A stretch of DNA of 64,000 bases from Lomentospora prolificans (Eukaryota; Ascomycota; Sordariomycetes; Microascales; Microascaceae). The stretch lies in contig JARFXM010000011.1 of the NCBI GenBank assembly GCA_029532625.1, positions 2,927,501-2,991,500 on the forward strand. Reading direction: 5' to 3'. Made by a program: the position numbers and the translations under genes. Shown one piece after another: positions 34,379-44,600 of the stretch; the stretch's first letter is position 1, and each line of letters starts with the position of its first letter. The notes beneath the pieces were generated by a model. It ran no database searches, was not told the DNA's origin, and saw only the letters and a list, made by a program, of their open reading frames with translations.

Positions 34379-34729
34379 TATTACACTATATCATATAAGT
34401 AAGCATAGAAGCACTCTATAACATACTATACTAATATAAGCAAGTATAAACATACTCTAGTAGAACCTTAGTAGTAAGTAAGTAATATTAAAGGTTAAAG
34501 GTAAGGAATATATAAAGGAAGTAAGGAACTATAAGCTAGATAGAAAGAATAAGACTATTTTACTATTATAAAGGAATACCTACACTATATATAAATAGAA
34601 TATATAGAGGTTAACCAACATGAAACCAGCAATCATCTTGAATCTATGAATAGCATCATAGAACCCTCCCGCTTACTTGTTAGCAGCTCAGCAGCTAGTA
34701 AGCAAGCGGACACAGTACGAGCCGTAACA
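34379..34729 (+). repeat. 3' LTR of element C
   Basis: It is 351 bp, starting TATTACACTATATC and ending GAGCCGTAACA. The right GTTAC target duplication follows at 34730. Confidence 0.94.
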
Positions 34730-35075
34730 GTTACGGCTGGGCCGTGTCCGCTTGCTTGCTAGCTGCCAAGCTGCTAACAAGTAAGCGGGAGGGTTCTGTG
34801 ACGCTATTCACAGATTCGATGTGGTCGCTGGTTCACGTAGGTTCACCTCTACATAGTCAGTCAGTATGCAGGTAGGTGTTCTCTTGTGATGGTAAAATAG
34901 TCTTGTTCTTTCTATCTGGCTTGTAGTTCCTTACTTCCTTTATATATTCCTTGCCTTCAAGCTTCAGTATTGCTTGCTTACTGCCGAGGTTCTGCCAGGG
35001 CATGTTCATGCTTGCTTACGTGGTGTGGTGCATCACAGAGCGCCTCCATGCTTGCTTGCATGATATAGCGTAACA
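34730..35075 (-). mobile_element. LTR of a B/C-related subfamily; element C inserted into its sixth base
   Basis: In plus orientation it continues GTTACGGCTGGG to ...GCGTAACA at 35075. Its first bases, TGTTAC, are stranded at 3457-3462 on the other side of element C. Reassembled length is about 347 bp. It shares variants with the solo LTR at 37781-38126 (GATGTGGTCGCTG, GCAGGTAGGTGTTCTC) that differ from the 351-bp LTRs of B and C, and it is nearly free of RIP. Flanks do not form a target duplication (ACGAG at 3452-3456, ACCGC after 35075), so one side was lost or recombined. Confidence 0.85.
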
Positions 35076-35375
35076 ACCGCTCTATCAGAGGGGATACCTT
35101 GCCCCTGAAGGACAGTTAGAGGGTGCTATCAGCCCCTCTAAGTGGTGGGAGCTTAGGGGGGCGGGGTTGCGATGTGGCTGCGGAGTTGGGCCAATTTCTC
35201 GAGCTGCTATAGTATTGTGTCGTGGTTAAAGGCTGATATTAGAAGGTCCTTCCAGTGGCAGTCGGACCACTGGTGTAGGGTCTGTCTCTGGGTCTTCTGG
35301 GCCTCCTTGACCTGTTTGAGGCCTTCCTCTGTAAAGGGGCTTTGGTAGAAGGCGCGTTCTGCTTGGCGGAGCCGC

Positions 35376-36170
35376 TTGGTGGACTGCGCAGAGATAAAGT
35401 CCTACCTAAGGAAGCGCCAGCCCTTAGGCCGCCTTTTTAGGCGGGTAGTGGCGTGGGTGATGGTGTCGATCTGCTTTGTAAGGGTTTGGGCCTGGTCTTC
35501 GAGTTCTGAGGGGGTAGCAGCTAGGGGGGGCATCTGGATGACCTCGTTGGCCAGAACGCTACCTTTGCCCCAGTCTATGCGGGCCCAGGTGTATCCACGG
35601 GGGGGCAGTTCAGTCCTGGTGAATGGTATCGTGCAGGTCTGGGACTGGTGGTCTGAACCTGGCCTGGGGTTGGCCGTAAGGTAGTTAGCTTAGGTATAGG
35701 GGGTAGCCCAGATCAGATTGAGGGTGGACAGGCGGTGGTCAGCGCAGCGCCCTCTGCCACGCCACGTGGTGGTGCCAGGCGGGGTGAGCAGCTCGAGGCC
35801 CCAGGCTGCAGCCAGATTGGTGAGGGTCTTGCTAGGGGGGTTCGTGCGGCCATGGGGGTCCCAGAGCAGGTGGTGTGCGTTGAGGTCGCCTAAAAGGGCG
35901 ATGTGGCCTGAGGCGGGTCTTTGGAGGGTCTGTAGGGGCGACGTCCATTCCTGGTTGCTATAGTAGCATAGGCTGTAGACGCTGAAGAGGTGTATAGGGT
36001 CTGCAGACTCTGGGTTCAGGGTGACCTGGATCCAGTTGGTTCCAAGTCGGTAGTCCCATTGGGCTGGGGGTATGGACCTACGGGGGAGCCCTAGGCTCTC
36101 GGAGCCTGTTCCGGCTGGGTTCTTGGATGAAGAGGAGGTCGGCGTCCCCGTGGAGCGCTACTGTCGTGCA
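35376..36170 (-). pseudogene. LINE ORF2 fragment: AP-like endonuclease domain
   Basis: The minus strand reads DLLFIQEP (endonuclease N-terminal motif) at about 36150-36125, VYSLCYYSNQ, GDLNAHHLLWDP (GDxN-H core, about 35905-35870), GTTTW, STLNLIW, and SDHQSQT (catalytic SDH, near 35660). These motifs are in the expected order for the nicking endonuclease of Tad1/I-clade LINEs. Stops at about 35690 and 35400 are C-to-T or G-to-A type. The sequence carries on to 35076 without reaching RT motifs. The family's enzyme would nick target DNA to prime reverse transcription. Confidence 0.83.
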
Positions 36171-37605
36171 GGTCGTTGCCTGTGAGGCCGACGGCGACAG
36201 CAGGGGGGGTCCCGTGTCGGTCTGGGGTTCGCGCCGGCCGCCCTTAGCGAAGGGGCAGCTGCGGGAGAAGGCAGCATGGTCTCCCTGGCAGTTCGGGCAC
36301 CTTCTCTTGTCGGGGGGGTAGTGCAGGCCCGGGTTTCGTGCCCAAGGCCGCAGTAAGCGCAGCGTTGGTTCTGGGTGCATCGGTGGGCTGTGTGGTTCCA
36401 TGAACTGCAGCGGAAGCAGAGGGGCGGTCCTGTGGGGGGTTTGTAGGCATGAACGTGGTGGTGCTCGTAGTCAATGATCACCCCTTCCTGGATAAGGGCA
36501 GCGGCTTCTTCCGCGGTCGCGAGGGTGATTCGGAGGGAGCCGGTCGGGGCCCCTTCCCGGACCATACGTCGAGTGTTGGTGACAGTAACGTTGTGGCGGG
36601 CGGAGATTGCGGAGGCTAGGTCTTGGCGTTCTAGGGTGTTGAGGCTGACGGAGCGGGCTACGACACTTGGGCCAGAGGCTGAGGGTTCGATGCGGAGGCG
36701 GTCAAGCCACGAGCGGTCTCTTCGGAACCATCCTTCGCGTCCAGGTTCGAATATGATGACTGTGTCCCCGCTTGGGAGCGTGCGGAAGTGGCTGACGTCT
36801 TTCCTATCCGGGATATGTGCTGTGGCTTGGTTTATAGCTTGCCGGAGGGCTCCGTTCGAGAGGCGGTTTTCCAGGGGGGTCTTGCTTGTCTTGAGGATCA
36901 TCTCGTGGTCCCTGCTGGTGGTCCCTGGTTTGCGGCTGGTAGTGGTGGCAGGGGGTCTCCAGCTGCTTTGGGTGGAGGTGGGGCCGGGAGATTGGCTGGC
37001 AGGGGCGCGAGATGAGGCAATCTCTGAGTAAGAAGAGAAAGGGGTTGGGACTGTGGAAGGGACAGTAGGGGGGGGTCGAAACGTCAACATAGGAGGGGGG
37101 GGGGCAAGACGAAGTGGGCTGGTGTAGTGCTGATGAAGCTGTTGATCGCTGACCGGATCTGCCTGAACATTTCTGCGGGTAGGGTCTGGCGGACGCGTTC
37201 AAAGGTGTCGTTGATGTCGCTCGGGAGGCTGTAGTAGTCGATAAGGGTGACTGGCACTACGGGCGGTGTGGCCAGGGGAGGCGGGGACGCGGTAGTGCTT
37301 GTAGGGGCATGATGGGATAGCAGCGGGCGCGGGCGAGCGTGGCGGGATGGGAGGGGGGCAGATGGCGCTGGTGAAGCTGGTGAGTCTGGGCATCCCTTGA
37401 ACACATCGTCGAACGCTTCTTGGGGGAGGGCGGTCGCCGTGATCTCGGGCTGGGTAGGAGGTGTAGTTGCGCGAGGGGGCGGGGAGGCGCGAGGTGGCGA
37501 GGTGGTGAGCTCGTCGAGCTGCATATCGCTGCAATCCGCCGCCGGTTCTGCATAGGAGACCGGACGGCCGGCTGATGCCCGCCGTGGGCGTTCGTTTGGG
37601 AGCAT
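36158..37605 (-). pseudogene. LINE ORF1 (Gag-like, zinc knuckles), two homopolymer frameshifts
   Basis: The start MLPNERPRRAS at 37605 opens 173 residues of Pro/Ser-rich sequence, ending at a poly-C tract (plus-strand G run about 37094-37103). The next frame (37090-36158) continues the protein: MLTFRPPPTVP, a conserved central domain, a CFRCSSWNHTAHRC knuckle (CX2CX4HX4C) and CAYCGLGHETRAC. A third knuckle, CPNCQGDHAAFSRSC, is in the other frame after a G7 tract near 36315. Joined, ORF1 would be about 470-500 residues. It would bind LINE RNA. Frameshifts at G/C runs may be natural or sequencing errors. Confidence 0.85.
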
Positions 37606-37644
37606 GTAGGTGTGTTTTCGCGGTAATCAATCACATCAGCCGTC

Positions 37645-37707
37645 GCGTATATTAAAGTTGTTCCGATGCGTAAGTTAAAGTTGTTGTGGTTAAAAAGCTC
37701 GTAGTTG
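37645..37707 (+). rRNA. Short 18S rRNA fragment with internal partial duplication
   Basis: 37645-37662 reads GCGTATATTAAAGTTGTT and 37675-37707 reads TTAAAGTTGTTGTGG and on to CTCGTAGTTG. Both match the same place in the 18S gene (reverse complement of about 1108-1151), overlapping by 11 bases, with a 12-base filler between. Orientation is opposite to the rDNA at the left edge. It lies against the 5' end of the LINE. Confidence 0.85.
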
Positions 37708-37780
37708 CCCTATCTCTCTTATTGGGAGGGGAAGTGTTCCAGGCGGACTTTAGTTTTGCCGTGGTAGTCAAGGCCTCCAT
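37708..37780. other. Unassigned 73 bp between 18S fragment and solo LTR
   Basis: The sequence leaves the 18S homology after GTAGTTG and is not recognisable. It ends with TCCAT, the left target-duplication copy of the following LTR. Confidence 0.6.
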
Positions 37781-38126
37781 TGTTACGCTATATCATGCAA
37801 GCAAGCATGGACGCGCCCTGTGTCGCGCCACACCATGTAAGCAAGCAAGAGCACGCCCTGGCAGAACCTCGCCAGTAAGCAAGCAATACCAGAGGTTGAA
37901 GGCAAGGTATATAAAGGAAGTAAGGAACCACAATCTAGACAGAAAGAACAAGACTATTTTACCATCACAAGAGAACACCTACCTGCATACCAACAGACTA
38001 TGCAGAGTTGAACTTGAGTGAAACAGCGACCACATCGAATCTATGAATAGCATCACAGACCCCTCACTGACTTACTTGCTGGCAGCTCGGCAGTTAGCAA
38101 GTAAGCAGCACGGCGTAGCCGTAACA
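37781..38126 (+). mobile_element. Solo LTR, 346 bp, of the unmutated B/C-related subfamily
   Basis: Ends are TGTTACGCTATATC and GTAGCCGTAACA. Flanks are TCCAT (37776-37780) and TTCAT (38127-38131), a 5-bp target duplication with one C-to-T change. It is closest to the LTR at 34730-35075 and shows almost no RIP. No internal sequence is attached. Confidence 0.93.
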
Positions 38127-38218
38127 TTCATAAATGGAAGGAAGCAAACCCGATCCTGCTCAGTTAGAAGGTAGCGTAGTGGAAACTCGTCGATCTCGCA
38201 TGACTCCTTGTAGCAGGC

Positions 38219-40525
38219 CTAGGAAAAGTGCTTCTCGCACTGCATGGCCACGGTAGTCTGTATTGAACCAAACTCTACCGATGCAATCACATAGTGATGC
38301 TTGAGGCTTGTACCCGCACCACCTTCACTGTGAACTGCAATTTTGCCGCTACCTTTCCTGATGTTCTGGGGCATCCGGAAGCTTGACACACCATCTGCCA
38401 CCGGGTTTAAGATATCAAAAACCTGATTTATATCATCTGGGACAGGGTCGCTTCCACCACAGGGACTAAGCCACCACTCGAAATCTCCGACGGGGTCCTC
38501 ACCCGGAGGGTACGCGTGGAAGATCAGCTGAACCGCCGCGTTTGCTGCGTCTATGTAGCAGATCTGAGTTCAGGAGCCGAATGAGACGGGGTAAGTGGGT
38601 GAAGATTCACAAGAAGGCGCGCAAATGGCATCAACGCGAGGAGAAATTTACCTAGACCGGCATCCAAAATCTTACCAACCCCAGGTATACCTTGTAGCCC
38701 CACGTCCAATACGAGTTTGACCGCAGCCATGAGCACGTAGCACCCAATCTGGGTAACATCAATGTTGGTTTCAAGTCTCAGATTTCGAGAGAGACGACGA
38801 GACTCGGAATTATGCGAAGAGGTTAAAGAACGTACCTGGGCAATAATGGGCAGGGCCGATCACTAGATCGGCGAAGAGGTTGATGGCGTTGGTATCACAC
38901 GTACAACATCCGACGGCGTATATACTATCGAGGCCATGTTTCACGGGATGCCTTGTCCACAGTATTAGCTCGTCCAACGGCCAGGACCCGGTACACCCAT
39001 AGTTTGTACTTCGACCCTCCGCTTGCGCGGCCTTGATAGCCTCATAGCACGTAAAGGCACTTTGCTCTCGGCTGTTTCCCGTCTGATAGATGAAGCACTA
39101 CTTTCTGTTCTCGTTGAACTTCTTTTCTTTGTCCCACAGGCCGCCAGAGGGCCGGTTGTCATCGAAGGAGTCATCATCCCATTCATCTACGACAGGGGTT
39201 CCGCAAACGTCCCGCGGACAGTACTTACAAGCGAACTTGCAAAGACGCTGATAATCGACGTCGAATGTAGACCAGGAAACGAAATCCATGGTCGACACTA
39301 CCCGTGGAAGAGGTCTGACCGGACCTGTTTGTGGGCAGGTGCAAGTATTTTCCGGACAGAACCCGTAGCTGTAGAGCTGACACAGGCTGTCGGCGTTGTA
39401 ATCAGAGCTATCCCCAGAAATACAACCCTCCACCCCAACTGGAGGGGGTTTGCTGGAATGTCCATATCATCAGCAAATTGAGGGCTTTCCAATCGACCCG
39501 GCGTATATCCGTTAATGGTGTCATGGCGCTGACATAGTCCCGTATAAGACATAGAATCAGTCAACTGTTTTACAGAAATTGTCGGCAAGTAGCTTAAAAA
39601 TAAATATCAGACATTTATACAGTAGAACATCCGGATTGGACTCATGGTCGTGGAGCAGCCAGCCAGTTCCTATGCGAATGATCTCGTTGATCTCCGCGTT
39701 GGCGATATAACGACCCGTCTTCATACACCTTCCCAGATTCGCGTACGACTCAGTCCGGGTGCCAGTGAAATCGCCCATTGGCCCCCAGCAGCCATCGACG
39801 GCCATGCGGAATGACCTGCCATAGCTGGCCTCACCGACAAAAATCTTATTGGGCACTCCAGCTTTAGTAACTACACGGCCACAGGGTTAGCGATAGGAGA
39901 CGAGGTCGCCCTGAATGGCGCGGGTTTGCACTGCAAACTGCGGGGCGATTGGTGCCTGTCATGACGGATCGATTGTGAGATTATTCCACGTCTCCATTAA
40001 GTTAACTTGAAATATAAGAAGAAGAGACAGCAGTTAGTAAAGAGGAACATAGCATGGACTTGATGGCTAACATTCCCACTTACCATGGCTCTTGATATAT
40101 TTACAGAAGTTGCAAGAGTCAAATACATTTGGATTACCATAGTCCCACTGTTTGTGGAGATCGTAGGTCCTGATGTGGTGGAAGGGGCATCTGAGTCAAA
40201 TGAACAAATACAAGGGTGCTTTCTAGTTCACAACACAAGCCAAACTTACATACAAACAATGTAGTCAATCACAGCAGCAATCCAGTCAATAGGGAAGGCT
40301 CTCAAGTACCAATAAGAAGCTGGAGCAGTGATTGATACTGAATGTGAGGGGAGTTTGCTCTTCAGAACAGTCAAAAATCTGAGATACGCGACGCCATCGC
40401 CTGCCTGGCTGATGGGCTGACTGTTAACATAGATATCAGGTGCCAGTGTTTTCACAATGAGATGTGTGTTAGCCACACCATTGAAGCCTTCAGGTTGGTC
40501 AAAGGCCCTTCTAAGGTTCCACCAC
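38219..40525 (-). pseudogene. GH18 class V chitinase (subgroup C, killer-toxin-like), degenerate
   Basis: Exons read on the minus strand as KSKLPSHSVSITAPASYWYLRAFPID, TYDLHKQWDYGNPNVFD, KIFVGEASYGRSF-MAVDGCWGP, a Cys-rich linker (SYGFCPENTCTCPQTGPVR), then a C-terminal IGCYVLMAAVKLVLD, FEWWLSPCGGSD and VADGVSSFRMP to the stop at 38219. GT-AG introns fit at 40249-40170, 40083-40006, 38835-38749 and 38651-38551. Intact family members hydrolyse chitin and carry DGxDxDWE; here that motif is missing, as if deleted just before APDIYV (about 40430). Frame shifts are needed near 39460 and near 38850. N-terminal LysM or chitin-binding parts are not found upstream. Confidence 0.82.
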
Positions 40526-41629
40526 TAATCCACAGGAATTTGTGTTGTATAAATTATTGAATTGTCTACAAACATATCCATGATTTGAAACTCAGGTCAG
40601 CCAGCACATGAGTGCTTGCTAACACAACGCATTCATCCTTGCAACTGCACAATGCTACTAGTTAATAACAGTAGGCTCAAGCTGGGCAAGAAACACATTT
40701 CAACACAGATAGTTGACTCTACTAATATAAAGTTGCCCTGAGGTCTGCTATGACTGGTGAAGAGGTAGGCAATGTGGTTAAACAGAAAAAAAAAATAAGA
40801 AGTAATAGACTTCAAACAAGATTTGCACCATGTGTCTTCACAGGTGCATTAAGAGCAACCATGAATTAATATCAAAACAGTATAGAAATCCATCAATAAA
40901 CTCCATTTCCATTTTCCTCATCAACTCAAGCAAATAAAGCAATTATGAGTTAAGTTACAACACTTGAAGGATGGTGTGTTGATTGTGGCTTCCAAGTTTG
41001 GGAAAGTATAGATACCTAGGTAATTGAGCGAAATTCTTCATTTGATGGGGTATCGGATACCTAGGATCTTCCTGAGAAGGAAGCAAGAAGTGGACAGTGT
41101 CAGAACGACTTTTCATATATCGCGGAAAATTCTTCGTACTGTGTAGCCTTGCCATGGCGTCAGCCATTCAAATACGAAGTATGGAGTCTAGACCGGAGCC
41201 AGGGAATAGGTAACATTGTTATCAGGAGCGCGCTTGCGAATCCATTCTAGGTGTCACCATCTTCTCGCTTTTTTCTTCCTCTTTTCCATCTTTGACTCCA
41301 TGACGCTGCATTGCTTGTGTTAGGATAGCCGTCCATTAACCGCTCCTTTTTTGTCGACGTCGCTCACCCTTACTGCGCATCGCCTCGACGAGTTTCCATC
41401 GCTGATAGAACCAGCTTGAGTCTAGGGACAACACCGGTGCCTCCTCCCAGGTCCCACCTCTGTGTCTTCCATGGATCTTCAAACCAACCCTTTCTCGTCC
41501 TTGATATAGCTTCCGACGGAAGCTCGCTTCGGGCCGCGACACACTACTCGCCGCGTGTTCCAACAGCCTGCGACCGCCACCGATGCGATTCTCCCACCCC
41601 GCGTTTCTATCTCGTACGACACAATCACA
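40526..41629. other. Intergenic region between chitinase relic and 41630 gene
   Basis: AT-richer DNA up to about 41170, then a normal-composition promoter region. A minus-strand frame of 70 codons (41167-40955, starting MADAMARLHS) has no recognisable homology and may be chance or an exon of decayed sequence. No transposon ends were found. The divergent position gives the plus-strand gene up to about 460 bp of GC-rich 5' sequence. Confidence 0.5.
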
Positions 41630-44600
41630 ATGCTGTCCCACCTTCGCTTCCACCGACGGGGCTCGTCAAACCCGACCTCTCCTATCCCTGAGCAGCAGCC
41701 GTCCCGCGATTTCTCCCCGCTCAATGCCCAGCACGAATCCACGCTCAGCTCCGAGCTACGCCCGCCTTCCGCCCATTCCTCATCCCTCCCACCCACTCTA
41801 CCTCCAATCACCCGGGTGACTTCTGCCGATGCTTCTCTAGAGCTGCCACATTTCGATTCTTCGGGGCACGCGACACCACTCTTGCGCGAGCAGCCTAAAG
41901 ACCAGCGCAGGTATACCCAAAACCAAAACCAACTCTTCATCTCCGATCCGCCCCGCGATGCGCCTCGACCCTCGCCCATCAGATCTCCATACGACCAGAA
42001 CTCCGGCTTCATCGGTGGTGTAGCTCTGCGGAACTACCGCCGGAGCGAGCAGTCCACCCTCACTCTCGACGCGACACCCGCCAACCCGAACTCGTCTATG
42101 GTGCAGACCCGCCCTGATACCCTCCAGCCAACAGCGTTCGCTACGAGCGGCGCGAGTAACGGCCCAGCCCCCCCACAGCTGAGCCCCTTACCCCCCAAGG
42201 CATCCCCCTCTTTCATAACCCCGACAGACCTACGAAATTCCGCCACAAGTCCAACCGGAAGAACATCATCAGCAAGCACGAGGCCAGGCCAAGAGGCCCA
42301 GTCATACCCCGTAGCTATGATGCCTGCCGAACCCTCAAAGGGCAAGAAAGGCCTGCCTTTCCTTAAAAACCCCATGTCTACATTGCTCATGCGCAGGAAA
42401 GCAAATCAGAACGTCCCAGATCCTTTGCGTCTCCCTCTGCAAACTGCCTCGGAACCAACCTACGATCCGCGGATCCGAGGGACTCGAGTCCATGATTTCA
42501 GCGCACCGCGACCGAGGAAGCCTGCCCAGCCGAACCCAGCAAATACATCTGCTCCCGCTAAGCCAGCCGAAGCCCCGCCCCCTCCGATACCCGACAGAAG
42601 TCGACTTCGGCGCCTGCCGACAGAGTCTTCCGACTCTTCCAGCAAGCGGATAGAGGAGCCGCATCGGAAGACAAGCAGCGGGACAAGTTCGACTTTCCTC
42701 TCGTCTGTAACCGTCCGAGACGGCCCCGACACCTATATAGATGCCTCCAAGGCACCCGCGAGTCAATCCACAAGAGCACCATCTACACTAAATGACAAAC
42801 CCCTTCCACCCCAAGTTTTGCCTCCACTAGTCCCGCCCAAGGATGACGTTATTTCAGTGACTTCTCGGTCTGCGTCGGCGAAGAATGCAGCACCAGCCCA
42901 GAAAGATAGCTTGTCGAGACCTAAACCGAATCCCTCGACGAGGACGAATCGTTCGGGTCACTTGGCCTTGTCCGAGGGGTTTTCGAGCGAGATGCTATCG
43001 TCAATACCGAAGCACATGAAGAGCACATCATCTCGCTTTAGTTTTGATATGATTGGAGCTGCAAAGCAGGAGAAACTCCTTGAGGAGAGACACCGCCAGC
43101 GAGAACTCGAGAGGCAAACGACGCGGTCTCAAAACATGTCTGACAGCTGTCGAGATTCTAGGTTCGACGATATGGACGACTTCGACTATGACGCGATGAT
43201 GGATGACGACGGCCTTGAGGAGGCTATACCCGGTGTCAACACCGATTACTATGAGGAACCGATTCCTGGTATGGACGATTCCTACGGTGAGGAGCCGATA
43301 CCCGGAGTCAATATCCACAACGAATTCGAAGAGACGATTCCCGGCGCACACGCTGTCTACGATGACGAAGATGGCGACTACGACGTAGACGATGTGGATA
43401 ACGACCAGGAAAATTTTTCTGGCTTCGTCTTCCAGCGATCCAACCCCCAATCATCGCTCGCAAGTCCGCGTAGTGCGGGTATGTTAGCGACTCCGAGAGA
43501 CGCCGAGGGGAGAGTCATAGGCTTCGCCATGTCCAAAGACACCCCCGACCTAGCACCACGCCTACCATCACCACGCCTACCATCACCACTGTCGCCTTTC
43601 TTACACGAGAAGCCCATCAGCTCGTCCTCTGAAAATTTAACCGGGCTCGGCATCCAAAACCCCAATATTCCGAATGATAATCAAGTGTCAAGTGCTGAGC
43701 TTGCGCCAGACCAGAGCAGCCCAAAAAGCCAAGAGCGTTCCGGGCCGGTAGAGTGCAAGGATGATTTGTATTTCGATGATGGCGTTTCCGGATTTGCCAA
43801 TGAGTTCGCAGACGAGCTCAATTTCGACGCAGGAACAGACGAACCGTTTGATGAGGCGCTATTTGACCTGGACGACACTGACCAATACGGCCGACCCATA
43901 CCGGGAGCTTTCCAGAAGGCCAAGAAAGCTCACGCTATAGCCCGTCAACAGGCGAAACAGAGCTCAGATGACGTCACAGGTAGTGTATTAGACCAGTCCG
44001 CTATGTCTCAATTGACTACGTGGACATCTATAAGTGTCGTCGGGGCCCAGCACGGGCCCCAGCACACTGTCTCCGAGGTTACGAGCGAGGAGATTTCGCC
44101 GCAACATGACTTCAACACGTTTTCCCAATCCCTGCCGGCGACAGAGCAGGACAATATGGTTGCATACCAAGCTGCCCTGGCCGCCGCCGCGTACCAGGCT
44201 GCGGCGGCGGGCAAGTTCTGGCGCGAGTCACCGCCTGCGTCTCCCCACCTCTCCGCAACGGGCGACATGCCCTCGTCTCCTAATGATTTAGACAATTTCG
44301 ACGCATCATCCCAGGTTGATTTTGACGATTATGAACGGGACGACCTTGATGACTTTAACCTTGATGATGACGATATCATTGCTGAGGCTAATGCCAGCGC
44401 CCTTGCAAACGATTATGATGGCTGGTACGGACGTGAGTTCGGTTTCTACTCCGCTCCCGGCTCCCATCAAAACAATCCGATCGCCTTCGAATACGCAAAT
44501 GGCGGTTATTTCGGACCTTCCGGCATTTCGAGCGGGATGAATGGAAGGATGGTGTCACGCGAGCCGAACCTAACGCCAATCACGGAGCGATCGGAATACT

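Larger units (their letters stand above)
3463..34729 (+). mobile_element. Element C: ~9.57 kb Ty3/gypsy retrotransposon, split by four nested insertions
   Basis: The element is bounded by two 351-bp LTRs (3463-3813 and 34379-34729) in the same orientation, with a perfect target-site duplication GTTAC at 3458-3462 and 34730-34734. Its body is interrupted by element B, gypsy-A, gypsy-B and a solo LTR, each with its own 5-bp duplication. Subtracting these gives 9574 bp, against 9570 bp for B, the second copy of the family. Reverse transcriptase and integrase motifs read on the plus strand, so 3463 is the 5' end. The body is heavily RIP-mutated (TA-rich, almost no CpG, many TAA/TAG), so no protein is intact. 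Confidence 0.95.
35076..37644 (-). mobile_element. Truncated Tad1-like LINE (non-LTR retrotransposon)
   Basis: Contains a LINE ORF1 with zinc knuckles (37605-36160) followed by the start of ORF2 with an AP-type endonuclease (about 36180-35400), both minus strand. Sequence ends at the LTR boundary 35075 before any reverse transcriptase, so the 3' half is missing. The ORFs are interrupted by two homopolymer frameshifts and a few stops. Its composition is GC-rich with little RIP. Tad1 assignment is by domain order and the ORF1 knuckle style. Confidence 0.85.

Noticed and set aside
34721..34737. Palindrome as a hairpin terminator or regulatory element
   Set aside because: It is the fortuitous meeting of two LTR termini made by insertion of element C.
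36158..37031. 185-codon plus-strand frame opposite the LINE ORF1
   Set aside because: Antisense shadow of the zinc-knuckle ORF1, with no independent support.
41555..41629. Upstream extension of the large protein gene
   Set aside because: The frame is open, but 41555 is GTG; the first ATG is 41630 in good context.
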